From: Hymenobacter montanus
Lineage (GTDB): Bacteria > Bacteroidota > Bacteroidia > Cytophagales > Hymenobacteraceae
Assembly: GCF_014699115.1 (NCBI RefSeq)
Contig: NZ_JACXAD010000020.1
Location: 1 to 64,000, forward strand
Length of the DNA stretch: 64,000 bases
Direction: 5' to 3'
Positions within the stretch are counted from its first letter, which is position 1. The number at the start of each line of letters is the position of its first letter. The translations under genes were made by a program, and so were the position numbers. Of this stretch, positions 12,741 through 21,495 are shown one piece after another. The notes beneath the pieces are model-generated. The model was given only the letters and a program-made list of their open reading frames with translations. It did no database searches and had not been told where the DNA came from.

Positions 12741-12858
12741 AGGTATGAAAAACGAGTGAAGTGAGAAAAAGCAACCGAAACAATTCGGTGCCGAAGAGGC
12801 TATTCTTGCGTACGTAAAGCACTACGCCGGGTTAATCGCCCCGCCCTGATTTTCCTAC

Positions 12859-13581
12859 ATGATTACCCCCACCAACCCCCCGCCCCCCGCCGGCTCGCAC
12901 CCCGAGCACCACTCGACCAGCTCGGCCATGCTGCAAGACATCGTAATTGGCTTATCCGATGGGCTCACAGTGCCGTTCGCCCTGGCGGCGGGCTTGAGCG
13001 GGGCCGTGACTTCGTCGGGCCTGGTGATAACGGCCGGGCTGGCCGAAATCGTGGCCGGCAGCATTGCCATGGGCCTGGGTGGCTACCTGGCGGGCCGCAC
13101 CGAAGTAGAGCACTACGAGGCCGAGCAGGCCCGCGAGCGCCGCGAAGTGCGTGAGGTGCCCGACGTCGAGCGGGCCGAAGTAGACGAGCTGCTGGCCGAG
13201 ATGGGCCTTTCCGAAGGCACCCGCCGCCAGGCCGTGGCCGAACTCACAGCCGACCCCGAGCAGTGGGTGAAGTTCATGATGAAGTACGAGTTGGGCCTGG
13301 AGGAGCCCGACCCCAAGCAGGCCCCTAAAAGCGCGGCTACTATCAGCACGGCCTACGCCCTGGGCGGGCTGATTCCGCTTAGTGCCTACTTCTTCACGGC
13401 TACTCCGGCGCAGGGGCTGGCGTGGTCGGCGGCCATCACGCTGGTATGCCTGCTGGTGTTTGGTTTTTTCAAGAGCCGCCTGACGGGGCAACCGGCCGCC
13501 GCGGGGGCCATCCGAATGGCCGTCGTGGGTGCCCTGGCCGCCGCCGCGGCTTTCGGGGTAGCGCGGCTGGCGCGGGGGTAA
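12859..13581 (+). CDS. VIT1/CCC1 family iron/manganese transporter
   Basis: A 240-residue membrane protein with the family's arrangement: two N-terminal helices (DIVIGLSDGLTVPFALAAGL; IVAGSIAMGLGGYLA), a charged cytoplasmic metal-binding region (about 85-150, many Glu), then three C-terminal helices. Eukaryotic members move Fe2+ or Mn2+ out of the cytosol. It is divergent from dps, with about 118 bp between starts, so the two may share a control region. Confidence 0.9.
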   Translation: MITPTNPPPPAGSHPEHHSTSSAMLQDIVIGLSDGLTVPFALAAGLSGAVTSSGLVITAGLAEIVAGSIAMGLGGYLAGRTEVEHYEAEQARERREVREVPDVERAEVDELLAEMGLSEGTRRQAVAELTADPEQWVKFMMKYELGLEEPDPKQAPKSAATISTAYALGGLIPLSAYFFTATPAQGLAWSAAITLVCLLVFGFFKSRLTGQPAAAGAIRMAVVGALAAAAAFGVARLARG

Positions 13582-13593
13582 GAAGCTATTAGT

Positions 13594-13690
13594 GTTAGAA
13601 CTCAGAACCTAGAACAGGGATTTAAGTCCTAAGCCGGTTCCTTTCTTCAGTCTAAGTTCTAGTTCTGAGTTCTCCGTTCTAAGTTCTAAC
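13594..13690. repeat. Long imperfect inverted repeat
   Basis: The left arm (agaactcagaacctagaac, 13597-13615) pairs with gttctagttctgagttct (13656-13673), and the outer word gttagaactcagaa pairs with ttctaagttctaac (13677-13690). It lies between the VIT-type gene and ppk2, both on the plus strand, so it may act as a terminator. The nested arms suggest a duplicated palindromic element. Confidence 0.6.
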
Positions 13691-13787
13691 GCAGGAACCG
13701 TCGAATCAGCTAAGATAACCAGCTTCTAAGACGTTGGGGCTTGCTTTGCGTACAACCAGCTTCTGCTTTTACGCTCGAACGCTCCCC

Positions 13788-14618
13788 ATGAGATTTAACC
13801 TGCCCAAAACCCCGGCTGTCCACGTTAAGGGCAAAGCCTTCCGTCTGGCCGACGTCGACCCCGACGCTACCAAGCCCTTCACCCGGAAACACCTCGACAA
13901 AGAAGCCGCCCAGCCGCGCCTGCAGGCCCTGCGCCGGCGACTCAGTGAGTTACAAGAGCTCCTCTACGCGGAGCACCAGCGCAGCCTGCTCATCGTGTTT
14001 CAAGCCATGGATACGGGGGGCAAAGACGGAGCCATGGAAAATCTGTTTACGGGCGTGAACCCGGCCGGCGTGCAGGTGGCCACGTTCAAGGCGCCGTCGA
14101 CCGAGGAGCTGAACCACGATTTCCTTTGGCGCATTCACGCCCAAACGCCCAAGCGGGGCCACATTGGCGTGTTCAACCGCTCGCACTATGAAGACGTGCT
14201 CATCACCCGGGTGCACGGCCTGATTGACGAAAAGACCTGCAAGCAGCGCTACGAGGATATCAATAATTTTGAAGCTCTCCTGACCCACAACGGCACGCGC
14301 ATCCTCAAGTTCTTCCTGCACATTTCCAAGGAAGAGCAAGCCCAGCGCTTGCAGGCCCGCCTCGACGATCCCGCGAAAAACTGGAAGTTCGACCCCAACG
14401 ACCTAAAGGAGCGCGCCCGCTGGGACGACTACCAGCAGGCCTACGAAGACGCCGTGCGCCACTGCTCGCCCAACCACGCCCCGTGGTTCGTAGTGCCCGC
14501 CAACCATAAGTGGGCCCGCGATTTGGCCCTCACGGAGATTGTCGTGGCCGCCCTGGAGGAGATGGACCCCCAGCCCCCGAAGGTTGCTTTCGACGTGACG
14601 AAACAGGTGATTGAGTAG
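13788..14618 (+). CDS. PPK2-family polyphosphate:nucleotide phosphotransferase
   Basis: PPK2 enzymes use polyphosphate to phosphorylate nucleoside mono- or diphosphates. This 276-residue protein has the Walker A-like MDTGGKDGAMEN loop near residue 70, FNRSHYEDVLITRVHG (Walker B-like region) and FLHISKEEQAQR, all typical of the family. The ATG at 13788 (MRFNLPKTPAV) is chosen over an upstream start because family alignment begins there. The nucleotide preference (AMP or ADP) cannot be settled by eye. Confidence 0.92.
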   Translation: MRFNLPKTPAVHVKGKAFRLADVDPDATKPFTRKHLDKEAAQPRLQALRRRLSELQELLYAEHQRSLLIVFQAMDTGGKDGAMENLFTGVNPAGVQVATFKAPSTEELNHDFLWRIHAQTPKRGHIGVFNRSHYEDVLITRVHGLIDEKTCKQRYEDINNFEALLTHNGTRILKFFLHISKEEQAQRLQARLDDPAKNWKFDPNDLKERARWDDYQQAYEDAVRHCSPNHAPWFVVPANHKWARDLALTEIVVAALEEMDPQPPKVAFDVTKQVIE

Positions 14619-14871
14619 GAGCTGCCGTTTGTAATAACCCAATGCGAACCGCCATCTAAATACCCGTGCCCGAGGCTTAAGCGGCCACTGCCTTAGCTGT
14701 TACAGAGCGCACGAGCGCCTGGATACGAGTGACCGGGTAAGGGCTTCCCTTCGTTGCCTGAATCGAATCGGTGTCAGCAGAAATAGACGCAGTAGTCGCC
14801 GGAAGTCCTGGAATGCAGCACCACCCGATTCTTACTGAAATCACGATAACACCATAAGCCTACGTAAATTA

Positions 14872-16647
14872 CTACACGTAGGCCGTTTCCTTGCGCTCGC
14901 CAATCTGCTGGCGCCACATGGCATAGTAGAGGCCTTTTTGGGCTAGTAGCTCGTCGTGGTGGCCCTGCTCGGCAATGTGGCCGCGTTCGAGCACGAAGAT
15001 GCGGTCGGCGTGGAGGATGGTGCTGAGCCGGTGAGCGATGAGGATGGTCATGTGCTGGCGCGAGCCCGAGAGCTTGCGCACCGTCTTGCCGATTTCTTCC
15101 TCGGTGAGCGAGTCGAGCGCCGAGGTGGCCTCGTCGAACACCAGGAGCGTGGGCTTGCGGAGCAGGGCGCGCGCGATGCTGAGGCGCTGCTTTTCGCCGC
15201 CCGACACTTTTACACCGCCTTCGCCAATCACCGTGTCGAGGCCGAGGGGAGCGCGGGCGAGCAGGGTGTCGGCCGCGGCCTGGCGTAGGGCGAGCAGACA
15301 TTCGTCGTCGGTGGCGTTGGGAGCCACGAAGCGGAGGTTTTCGCGAATGGTGCCCGCGAACAGCTGGGTGTCCTGGGTTACGAAGCCAATCTGCTCCCGC
15401 AGCTCATCCAGGTCGATTTCCGAGCCGGGAATACCGTTGTAGAGAATCTGGCCCGCCAAGGGCGTGTAGAGGCCCACCAGCAGCTTCACCAGGGTGGTTT
15501 TGCCCGAGCCCGAGGGGCCGACGAAGGCAATGGTTTCGCCGAGCTGGGTGCTGAAGCTGATGTTGGACAGCGCCGGCGCATTCGCCGTGAGGTGCTTAAA
15601 GCTCACCTGCTCGAACGCCAGGTTTTCGATGTGGGCGACCGACTTGGGCTGGGAGGGCTTCACGTCCTTGGGAGTATCGAGAATGTGCTGAAAGTTGCCC
15701 AGCGAGATCTCGGTTTCGCGGTAAATACCGATGATGGCGCCCAGCTCCTGGAGCGGCCCAAAGATGGAGAACGAGTAAATGAAGAACGAGAAAAATTCGC
15801 CCAGGCTGATGTGGTTCTGCACCCGCAGGTACAGCAGGAGCAGGATGATGGTATTGCGCAACAGATTCACGAAGGTCCCCTGCACGAAGGAAAGCGAGCG
15901 CAGGTAGCGAACCTTGCGCAGCTCCAGCTTGAGGATTTTGCTGGTGATGCCGTTCAGTCGCTGGGTTTCCTGCTGGGCCAGGCCCAGGCTCTTGATGAGC
16001 TCGATGTTGCGCAGGCTTTCGGTGGTGGAACCGGCCAGGGCCGTGGTTTCGCCCACGATGGTCCGCTGGATGGTTTTGATGCGCTTGCTCAGCGCAAAGC
16101 TCAGGATGCCCAGCAGCGGGATGGTGAGGAAGTAGCCCGCCGCGATGGGCCAGTACACGGTGATGGCGTACCACATCACGAAGATGATGCCCACCAGGGC
16201 CGTGAACAGCACGTTTACGAAGCTTTGAATGAGCTTCTCCACGTCGACCCGCACCTTCTGAAGCTTGCCGAGGGTCTCGCCCGAGCGTTGGTCTTCGAAT
16301 ACTTGGTAGGGCAGCTCCAGCGAATGGCGCAGGCCATCGGAGTACATTTTGGCGCCCAGCCGCTGGGTGATGACGTTGACGTAGTAGTCCTGGAAGTTCT
16401 TGGCAATGCGCGACACCATAGCCACGCCCAGCATCATGGCCAGCAGCGGCATGGCCTCGCGGAAGAACGGCCAGAACGGCACCAGGCGCAACCCACTGAT
16501 GCTACCGTTCTTGGGCACGAAGTGGTCGACCAACTGGCGGAAAAGGTAGGGGTCGAGCAGCGAGAAAATCTGGTTGATGGCTGCCAGCACCAAAGCCAGG
16601 GCCAGCAAGCCCCAGTAGTTGCGTAAGTAGCTGTAGAGAATCTTCAT
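14872..16647 (-). CDS. ABC transporter, fused permease and ATPase
   Basis: A 591-residue half-transporter of the exporter type. The N-terminal six-helix membrane domain (about 1-310) begins MKILYSYLRNYWGLLALALV; the C-terminal nucleotide-binding domain has Walker A GPSGSGKTT, Q-loop FVTQDTQLF, signature VSGGEKQR, Walker B LLVFDEATS and switch His in IAHRLST. It should work as a homodimer in the inner membrane; no partner half-transporter is nearby. Substrate is unknown (lipid, peptide or drug). Confidence 0.92.
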   Translation of the reverse strand: MKILYSYLRNYWGLLALALVLAAINQIFSLLDPYLFRQLVDHFVPKNGSISGLRLVPFWPFFREAMPLLAMMLGVAMVSRIAKNFQDYYVNVITQRLGAKMYSDGLRHSLELPYQVFEDQRSGETLGKLQKVRVDVEKLIQSFVNVLFTALVGIIFVMWYAITVYWPIAAGYFLTIPLLGILSFALSKRIKTIQRTIVGETTALAGSTTESLRNIELIKSLGLAQQETQRLNGITSKILKLELRKVRYLRSLSFVQGTFVNLLRNTIILLLLYLRVQNHISLGEFFSFFIYSFSIFGPLQELGAIIGIYRETEISLGNFQHILDTPKDVKPSQPKSVAHIENLAFEQVSFKHLTANAPALSNISFSTQLGETIAFVGPSGSGKTTLVKLLVGLYTPLAGQILYNGIPGSEIDLDELREQIGFVTQDTQLFAGTIRENLRFVAPNATDDECLLALRQAAADTLLARAPLGLDTVIGEGGVKVSGGEKQRLSIARALLRKPTLLVFDEATSALDSLTEEEIGKTVRKLSGSRQHMTILIAHRLSTILHADRIFVLERGHIAEQGHHDELLAQKGLYYAMWRQQIGERKETAYV

Positions 16648-16882
16648 GAAGCAAAGGGAAAGCTTGAGTCACGGCCCAGCTTGACTAGCAACCCCATGGG
16701 CTGCTATTGGTTCGGTGGCCTTGGTAGACGCTCGCGGGTCGACTATACTTTACCCGGAGCCCAGTCCGCTGAGGCGGTGACGCCCGGCCCGGCTGCGTTA
16801 AGCAGCTGTTGCGCTCCGCTCCAGGCAGTTGAGCCGTCGTGGCGCGTTGGCGTACGGCTAGGCCCCGGGCGCGGGTCTGGAG

Positions 16883-17248
16883 TTAGCGTCGCTTCCTTGG
16901 CCAGCGCAGTAGTACCACGACGGCCAGCAGCCCGAGCAAGACCAGGGCCGGTACGCCCTTCGCCAGACCACCCGGGATTTTGGTGGCGTGCAGCACCGCG
17001 GCACCGATCATGATAACGATAAGGCCCAGCGCGGCCGGGCGCACGGTGCGCGGAATCAGCAAACCAATGCCGCCCAGCAGCTCGGCGCCGCCAATGAAGT
17101 AGGCAAACCAGCCCGGGAATCCCAGGTTGCTAAACATTTTCACGGTGTCGGGCCCGTGGCTCAGCTTACTGAAGCCGGACATGATGAAGGCCGCAGCGAG
17201 CAGGGCTTGCAGAATCCAGGCAATGATGTTGCGGGCGGAAGGGTTCAT
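16883..17248 (-). CDS. DoxX family membrane protein
   Basis: A 121-residue protein with four transmembrane helices and the DoxX signature (FIMSGFSKL near residue 21, FIGGAELLGGIGLLIP near 52). Members act in redox or stress responses at the membrane, often with unknown substrate. It ends in a very basic WPRKRR. The start lies about 730 bp from the next plus-strand gene, and a 235-bp gap separates it from the ABC gene. Confidence 0.88.
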   Translation of the reverse strand: MNPSARNIIAWILQALLAAAFIMSGFSKLSHGPDTVKMFSNLGFPGWFAYFIGGAELLGGIGLLIPRTVRPAALGLIVIMIGAAVLHATKIPGGLAKGVPALVLLGLLAVVVLLRWPRKRR

Positions 17249-17495
17249 GGTAGTGTTAGTAGGTGAGTAGAGAAGAAAGAAATGAGAAACCGCGAAAGTA
17301 GGGGAGAGGCCCTAATAAGTAGGACCAGTAAAGGCCACCAGCCGCTGCGGCTGCTTTCAATGCCTCGAAATTGGGCGCCAGCAAGGACCTCCCCTGGACT
17401 TTGTTTGGAATAAGGCTAGCTCAGTCATTTTGATAAGCCAGAAACAAGCCTGCTAGTGAATTGATGTTAAGCTATTAGTAATCAAGTAGAATTAA

Positions 17496-17523
17496 GAAAT
17501 TAAACCTACTTACGTTTAATTTC
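17496..17523. promoter_or_regulatory. Perfect 10-bp inverted repeat, operator-like
   Basis: gaaattaaac and gtttaatttc are exact reverse complements separated by 8 bp. The arms are AT-rich, which is more like a protein-binding site than an intrinsic terminator. It is between divergent DoxX and the downstream plus-strand region. Confidence 0.45.
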
Positions 17524-17624
17524 AAGGTGCACAAACCGCCCGTTGCCCGCCGGTAAACATTGAGCGTCGGGCGGGTACTGCCTCAGCCCGACGATGCGGA
17601 TGGCTGGCCCAGGCAATATTATTT

Positions 17625-17906
17625 ATGTGCTCCCTCGAGACGCTACGCTTCGCGGCGGCCTGCTGCGTGAGCTACCGAGAGTTCTTCGCCAGCGGCGATG
17701 TCGAGGGTGGGGCCTACCAGTGCCGGGTCACCCTCGCCGACCCCAATGGCTGGCCCTGGCGACCCGGCGGCCCCTCTGCCCCTCCGCCGCTGTCGATAGA
17801 GGAGCCTATTGCGCCGGCCGAACTCGGATTATGCCTCTTCTATCCTACACCTACTCAGATGTGTGGGCTTTCCAAAGTGCTCTATAAAAAAGATCTGAAC
17901 CCTTAG
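17625..17906 (+). pseudogene. Possible TssD-like C-terminal remnant
   Basis: An open frame of 93 codons with a protein-like middle (CVSYREFFASGDVEGG followed by AYQCRVTLADPNGW and a Pro/Gly-rich linker). This recalls the last strand and linker of type VI tube proteins (TssD/Hcp) of Bacteroidota that carry extra C-terminal domains. There is no N-terminal half and no effector domain. It may instead be a chance ORF; the assignment is from memory of the family. Confidence 0.3.
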
Positions 17907-17979
17907 AATGCGCCAAAAAACGCGATTTTTGCAGTTGTTTGAGGTGCCCCAGGCCTAATTGTTGCTTAAGTTGCGGCCG

Positions 17980-19413
17980 ATGCTACGTCCTCTCTATTTC
18001 CTAGTGTTCCTTGCCCTCGGCGCTACTCAACTTTCGGCCTGTGCCCAGGCTCCGGAGAAGCAGGCGCCCATAACCGTTGCGCCACCCCCGGCTCAGCGGC
18101 TGCCCTGGTTGCAGGGACTGCTCGACAGCTCGGCCATCCTGCGTCAGCACCAAGTAGGGCTGAGCTTGGCCGATGCTGCTACCGGCGAAGAGTTGTTTGG
18201 CTACCAGGAGGCTAAATACTTCACCCCGGCCAGCACCATGAAGCTGTTCAGCTTCTACGCCGGCCTGCACCTGCTCGGCGACTCGCTGCCCAGCTTGCGC
18301 TACTTTAGCCGCCACGACACCCTCTTTTTCCAGGGCACCGGCGACCCCACGCTGCTGCACGGCGACGTACCCAGCCGCCGGGCCTATCATTTTCTGCTGA
18401 ACCGGCCCGAGAAAAAGCTGGCCTACTGTGCCATTGCCTGCGTGCCCGCCTTCGGCCCCAGCTGGAACTGGGACGACTACGGCTATTACTTCCAGCCCGA
18501 GCGGGGGGCGTTTCCGATTTATGGGCATACCGTCCGTTTTTATGCTTCCGCGCCGCTGCCCGCGCGGGCCGGTGGGGTGGCCGCCGCACGTCCGGCGCTG
18601 CCCGCCATGCCCCGGGTGCGCGTGTTGCCGCGCTTCTTTGCGCCTTTGGTCAGCCCGGCCCCGCCCAACCTGCTCACCCCCGGCCTCGACGAGGACGTTC
18701 ACGTGCTGCGCGCACCGCTCGAAAACCGTTTCTACGTGCTCCCTGCCACTAAAAAGTGGGTTGATGAGACGCCCTTCCGCACCAGCAGCGGGCTGATGCT
18801 GCGGCTATTGGGCGACACCCTGCGCCGGGCTACCACCGGCGCCGAGTGGCGCCCGCGCCCCGGCCTTGATTCCATCCGCACCCTGTACGGCCTGCGGGTA
18901 GATTCGCTCTACCGCCGCATGCTGCGGGTGAGCGACAACTTCCTGGCCGAGCAACTGCTGCTGATGTGCTCCACTAAGATTGGCAACCACGACTCGCTGA
19001 GTACCGGGCGCGTAATTCGATACGTCCGCAAAAACTTCCTCCCCGGCCTGCCCGACCCTGTTTTCTGGGTTGATGGCTCGGGGCTCTCGCGCCTCAACCT
19101 GATCACGCCCCGCACGCTTACTGCGCTGTTGCTCAAGCTGCATCAGGAAGTGCCGGAGCGCCGCCTGCTCAGCCTGCTGGCGGCCGGTGGCCGCCAGGGT
19201 ACCCTGCGTAAGCGCTACCACGACGCGGCCGGCCCGTGGGTATGGGGCAAAACCGGCACGCTGAGCAATAATCTCAACGTGTGCGGATACCTGCGCACAA
19301 AAAGCGGCCGGCTGGTAGCGTTCAGCTTCATGAACAACAACCACGTGGTCGACAGCTACCCCATGCGCAACGAAGTAGAGCGGGTACTGCGGCAGGTGCG
19401 GGACCGGCTGTGA
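17980..19413 (+). CDS. dacB: D-alanyl-D-alanine carboxypeptidase/endopeptidase, PBP4 (S13) family
   Basis: A peptidase of peptidoglycan maturation that cuts D-Ala-D-Ala stems and cross-links. All three penicillin-binding motifs are present: SxxK at S85-K88 (STMK), SxN at S318-N320 (SDN) and KTG at K424. The 477-residue length fits the family. The N-terminus (MLRPLYFLVFLALGATQLSAC) ends in a lipobox-like LSAC, so it is probably a lipoprotein. The ATG at 17980 is preferred over a TTG seven codons upstream because it begins the signal peptide directly. Confidence 0.92.
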   Translation: MLRPLYFLVFLALGATQLSACAQAPEKQAPITVAPPPAQRLPWLQGLLDSSAILRQHQVGLSLADAATGEELFGYQEAKYFTPASTMKLFSFYAGLHLLGDSLPSLRYFSRHDTLFFQGTGDPTLLHGDVPSRRAYHFLLNRPEKKLAYCAIACVPAFGPSWNWDDYGYYFQPERGAFPIYGHTVRFYASAPLPARAGGVAAARPALPAMPRVRVLPRFFAPLVSPAPPNLLTPGLDEDVHVLRAPLENRFYVLPATKKWVDETPFRTSSGLMLRLLGDTLRRATTGAEWRPRPGLDSIRTLYGLRVDSLYRRMLRVSDNFLAEQLLLMCSTKIGNHDSLSTGRVIRYVRKNFLPGLPDPVFWVDGSGLSRLNLITPRTLTALLLKLHQEVPERRLLSLLAAGGRQGTLRKRYHDAAGPWVWGKTGTLSNNLNVCGYLRTKSGRLVAFSFMNNNHVVDSYPMRNEVERVLRQVRDRL

Positions 19414-19644
19414 GGCTCCGCCAATCTGGCCTTGTCCACCAATGGAAGAAGAGGATTTACATCTACTGCACCACTTCCGCGCCGAGGGCGTTGAGTAGGT
19501 AATAGTGGGCGATTACGCCGTTATTGCCCACGGTTTTCCCGGCACTAGCGGCGACCCGGATCTGCTGGGGCGCCCCAGTTCTGCCAATGCCCGGCGCGTG
19601 ATGCGGTTCCTGAAACGCTTCGTCCGCACGCCGGGCCGTAGCCC

Positions 19645-20607
19645 TCAGCTAAAGAAATCCAGCAGACTATTAAAAAAGCCGCGCTTTTCCGAGGATGAAT
19701 TCTTTTTATTATTTGCCCCTGGGGCGGGCAACTGCTCCAGCACCGCGTCGAAGCCGGCGTGCTGAAAAGATTTTTGCAGCTGTTGTTCAAAGCCCGCCAA
19801 GGTCTCGGGTAGCTGCTTAGCGTCGGTGATGTGTACGGCCCGCTGCTCGTAAAATTGGCTGGGGACGAAGGCCGATGAGTTGTGCCGCCATGCCTGCCAC
19901 AGTGCCTCTGCGGTGGGGGTGCCATACAGCGGCTGCAAATTACCCGTGAGCAACCAGCGCAGGCGGCCGAAGTCGGTATTATCGGCGCGGCATTCTTTTT
20001 TCAATGCCTCCAGGGCGCGTTCCCGGGTAGTCTCATTAAACGACGGGTGCCTGACCAGATGCAACAAGTCAAATAAGTCCTTGAAGCGCGGGCGAACCAG
20101 GGTCTGGTGTAGCTTCCAGGCAACTTGCAGGGCCAGCGGTGGGGTGTGGGGCAGGTAAAAGGCCTCCCCCTGCAGGGGCTGATAAATCAGGGGCTCACTG
20201 GGAAGCTCAAGGGGTAGGTTGAACGAGATGTCCAGGGTGAAGTTCTCGAAGTGCTCGCCGTCGACCCAGCACTCCAAATCGGTGTTGATGGTGGGGAAGT
20301 CGTCGGCCATCGCGTAGTCGATCATGCGCCAAAACGCGTTCTTCTGAAAGCTTTGAAACACCACCCCGTCGTCCTGCGCAAGCTCTGTCACGCGGGTGGC
20401 CCAGTCGTCGAACACGGTTTTGGCCTCGGCCGGGCTCCCGATGCGCCCCGTGTATACCCAGTCCAAATCTTGGGGAGTCCGGTCGGTGGGCTGCGCAAAG
20501 TATTGGCGGGTCACGTAGCTGCCTTTCAGCATAAAAGGAAAGTCCAGGGCCGCGGCGCGGCGAATAAATGCTTCGTAAGCACGCATTTCAAGTTCGGAGT
20601 AGGTCAT
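19645..20607 (-). CDS. AbiEii/AbiGii-like nucleotidyltransferase (putative toxin)
   Basis: A 320-residue protein of the AbiEii nucleotidyltransferase group, whose known members transfer nucleotides to RNA and block growth as toxins. The active-site pattern is visible: G29-S30 in LKGSYVTRQYF, D47 and D49 in QDLDWVY, a third acidic residue D126 in TLDISFN, and the downstream K165 (VAWKLHQ) and K176-D177-D180 (RFKDLFDLLHLV) motifs. The 3' part beyond residue 230 is not recognised. It is 12 bp downstream of an unrecognised gene on the same strand, in the place where an AbiEi-type antitoxin would be expected. Confidence 0.8.
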   Translation of the reverse strand: MTYSELEMRAYEAFIRRAAALDFPFMLKGSYVTRQYFAQPTDRTPQDLDWVYTGRIGSPAEAKTVFDDWATRVTELAQDDGVVFQSFQKNAFWRMIDYAMADDFPTINTDLECWVDGEHFENFTLDISFNLPLELPSEPLIYQPLQGEAFYLPHTPPLALQVAWKLHQTLVRPRFKDLFDLLHLVRHPSFNETTRERALEALKKECRADNTDFGRLRWLLTGNLQPLYGTPTAEALWQAWRHNSSAFVPSQFYEQRAVHITDAKQLPETLAGFEQQLQKSFQHAGFDAVLEQLPAPGANNKKNSSSEKRGFFNSLLDFFS

Positions 20608-20619
20608 GGGCGCAGAAGT

Positions 20620-21246
20620 TTATTGGGGTAGCCAGCCCGCGTCCAGAGTCGTGTTGCTATCGTAAACGCAGCACTCCGACTCCTGCTTGAGCAGCGGCCA
20701 CTGAGGGTGTAAAGCGGCAGTCAGGGCGGCTACCCGCGCCTGAAAGATAGCCGCATCGCCAAATTCCCGCAGCGTAACGAAGCGCGTAGTGCCGTTGTGC
20801 TTCAGGGCATTCACCGACAAGTGCGCCCGGTGCTCGGCACAGAGGGCTAGCAGTACTTCTACCTGTTGGTAAGGCACCTTGCCGTGCCATTCAAAATAGG
20901 GCCGGAACGCCGCGCCACCACCCGGAGTGGCCAGGTGGGCGTAACTCGCTGGCGTTTCAATTTTCACGCGAACCGCCGACAAGTGCTGACGCTCCAGGTA
21001 GTCGGCCGCGGCCGCCGCCGCGGCCAGTGCCGCATCGAGGTTGGACTGGTGGACTACCTTGCTGAGCATGGGCTGGGTAGTGGAACTGCCCTGAGCCAGC
21101 TCAATAAGCAAGGGCTTAGCCGCCAAGTAGTCGCAGGCTTGCACAAAGCTGGCGAGTTGGTCAGCCGACAGTTCACGGGTAGTCAGATGAATCTCAAACG
21201 GATACATCATCGGGTTATGAGCCAGCTGCTGCTCGCTGTTAGCCAT
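20620..21246 (-). CDS. Unrecognised protein, partner of AbiEii-like gene
   Basis: A 208-residue soluble protein. It shows alternating strand-like segments (YPFEIHLTTREL; VRVKIETPA; YFEWHGKVPY; RFVTLREFGD) and helices, suggesting two related alpha/beta halves, each about 100 residues. No helix-turn-helix of AbiEi type is evident, so it does not look like the usual antitoxin. It is the first gene of a two-gene operon with the AbiEii-like gene (12-bp gap). Its composition is normal for the window. A second methionine (MMYPFEIH, residue 13) is an alternative start. Function is unknown. Confidence 0.7.
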   Translation of the reverse strand: MANSEQQLAHNPMMYPFEIHLTTRELSADQLASFVQACDYLAAKPLLIELAQGSSTTQPMLSKVVHQSNLDAALAAAAAAADYLERQHLSAVRVKIETPASYAHLATPGGGAAFRPYFEWHGKVPYQQVEVLLALCAEHRAHLSVNALKHNGTTRFVTLREFGDAAIFQARVAALTAALHPQWPLLKQESECCVYDSNTTLDAGWLPQ

Positions 21247-21284
21247 GAGCTTTTGTCTTGTGGGTAATGTAGGGAAAGCCCTAG

Positions 21285-21375
21285 AGTACGATTAGTTCCG
21301 GAGGTTTCTACAAACAGTATACTTGCAAAAATAAAAAAGTGCTAATAATTAGCAATTTAGTAAAAACAACGAAGC
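21285..21375 (-). promoter_or_regulatory. AT-rich putative promoter of the AbiEii operon
   Basis: The 90 bp upstream of the operon are strongly AT-rich compared with the rest of the window. On the minus strand ttttttgcaagtatactgtttg resembles a TTTG -33 element and a TA...TTTG -7 core, though the spacing is not exact. Confidence 0.3.
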
Positions 21376-21410
21376 GTTACTGGCGGCTATTGGGCTAACG
21401 GCGGGCTACT

Positions 21411-21482
21411 GGCAGCCGTGTTAAGGCAACGCAGTTGCCGTGACTGCCAGCCCCAGGAACGGATGCAGTCTCCAGACTGCCG
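21411..21482 (+). repeat. REP element A, 3' side of the RAYT gene
   Basis: About 70 bp with an inner hairpin (ggcaacgcagttgcc), the word tgactgccagcccc and a terminal palindrome gcagtctccagactgc. The same unit recurs on the other side of the transposase gene. Confidence 0.85.
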
Positions 21483-21495
21483 TAAACAGACCGGC

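Larger units (their letters stand above)
17250..17979. other. 730-bp region without an intact gene
   Basis: The first half (17400-17525) is AT-rich and holds a perfect 10-bp palindrome. The second half holds an open frame that looks like a decayed TssD-like C-terminus. Nothing else is recognised. Confidence 0.6.

Noticed and set aside
16681..17013. A 110-codon plus-strand frame between the ABC and DoxX genes
   Set aside because: It runs antisense into DoxX and has no protein-like composition.
19505..19765. An 86-codon plus-strand frame at the end of the AbiEii-like gene
   Set aside because: Half of it is antisense to the conserved nucleotidyltransferase gene; the rest shows no family.
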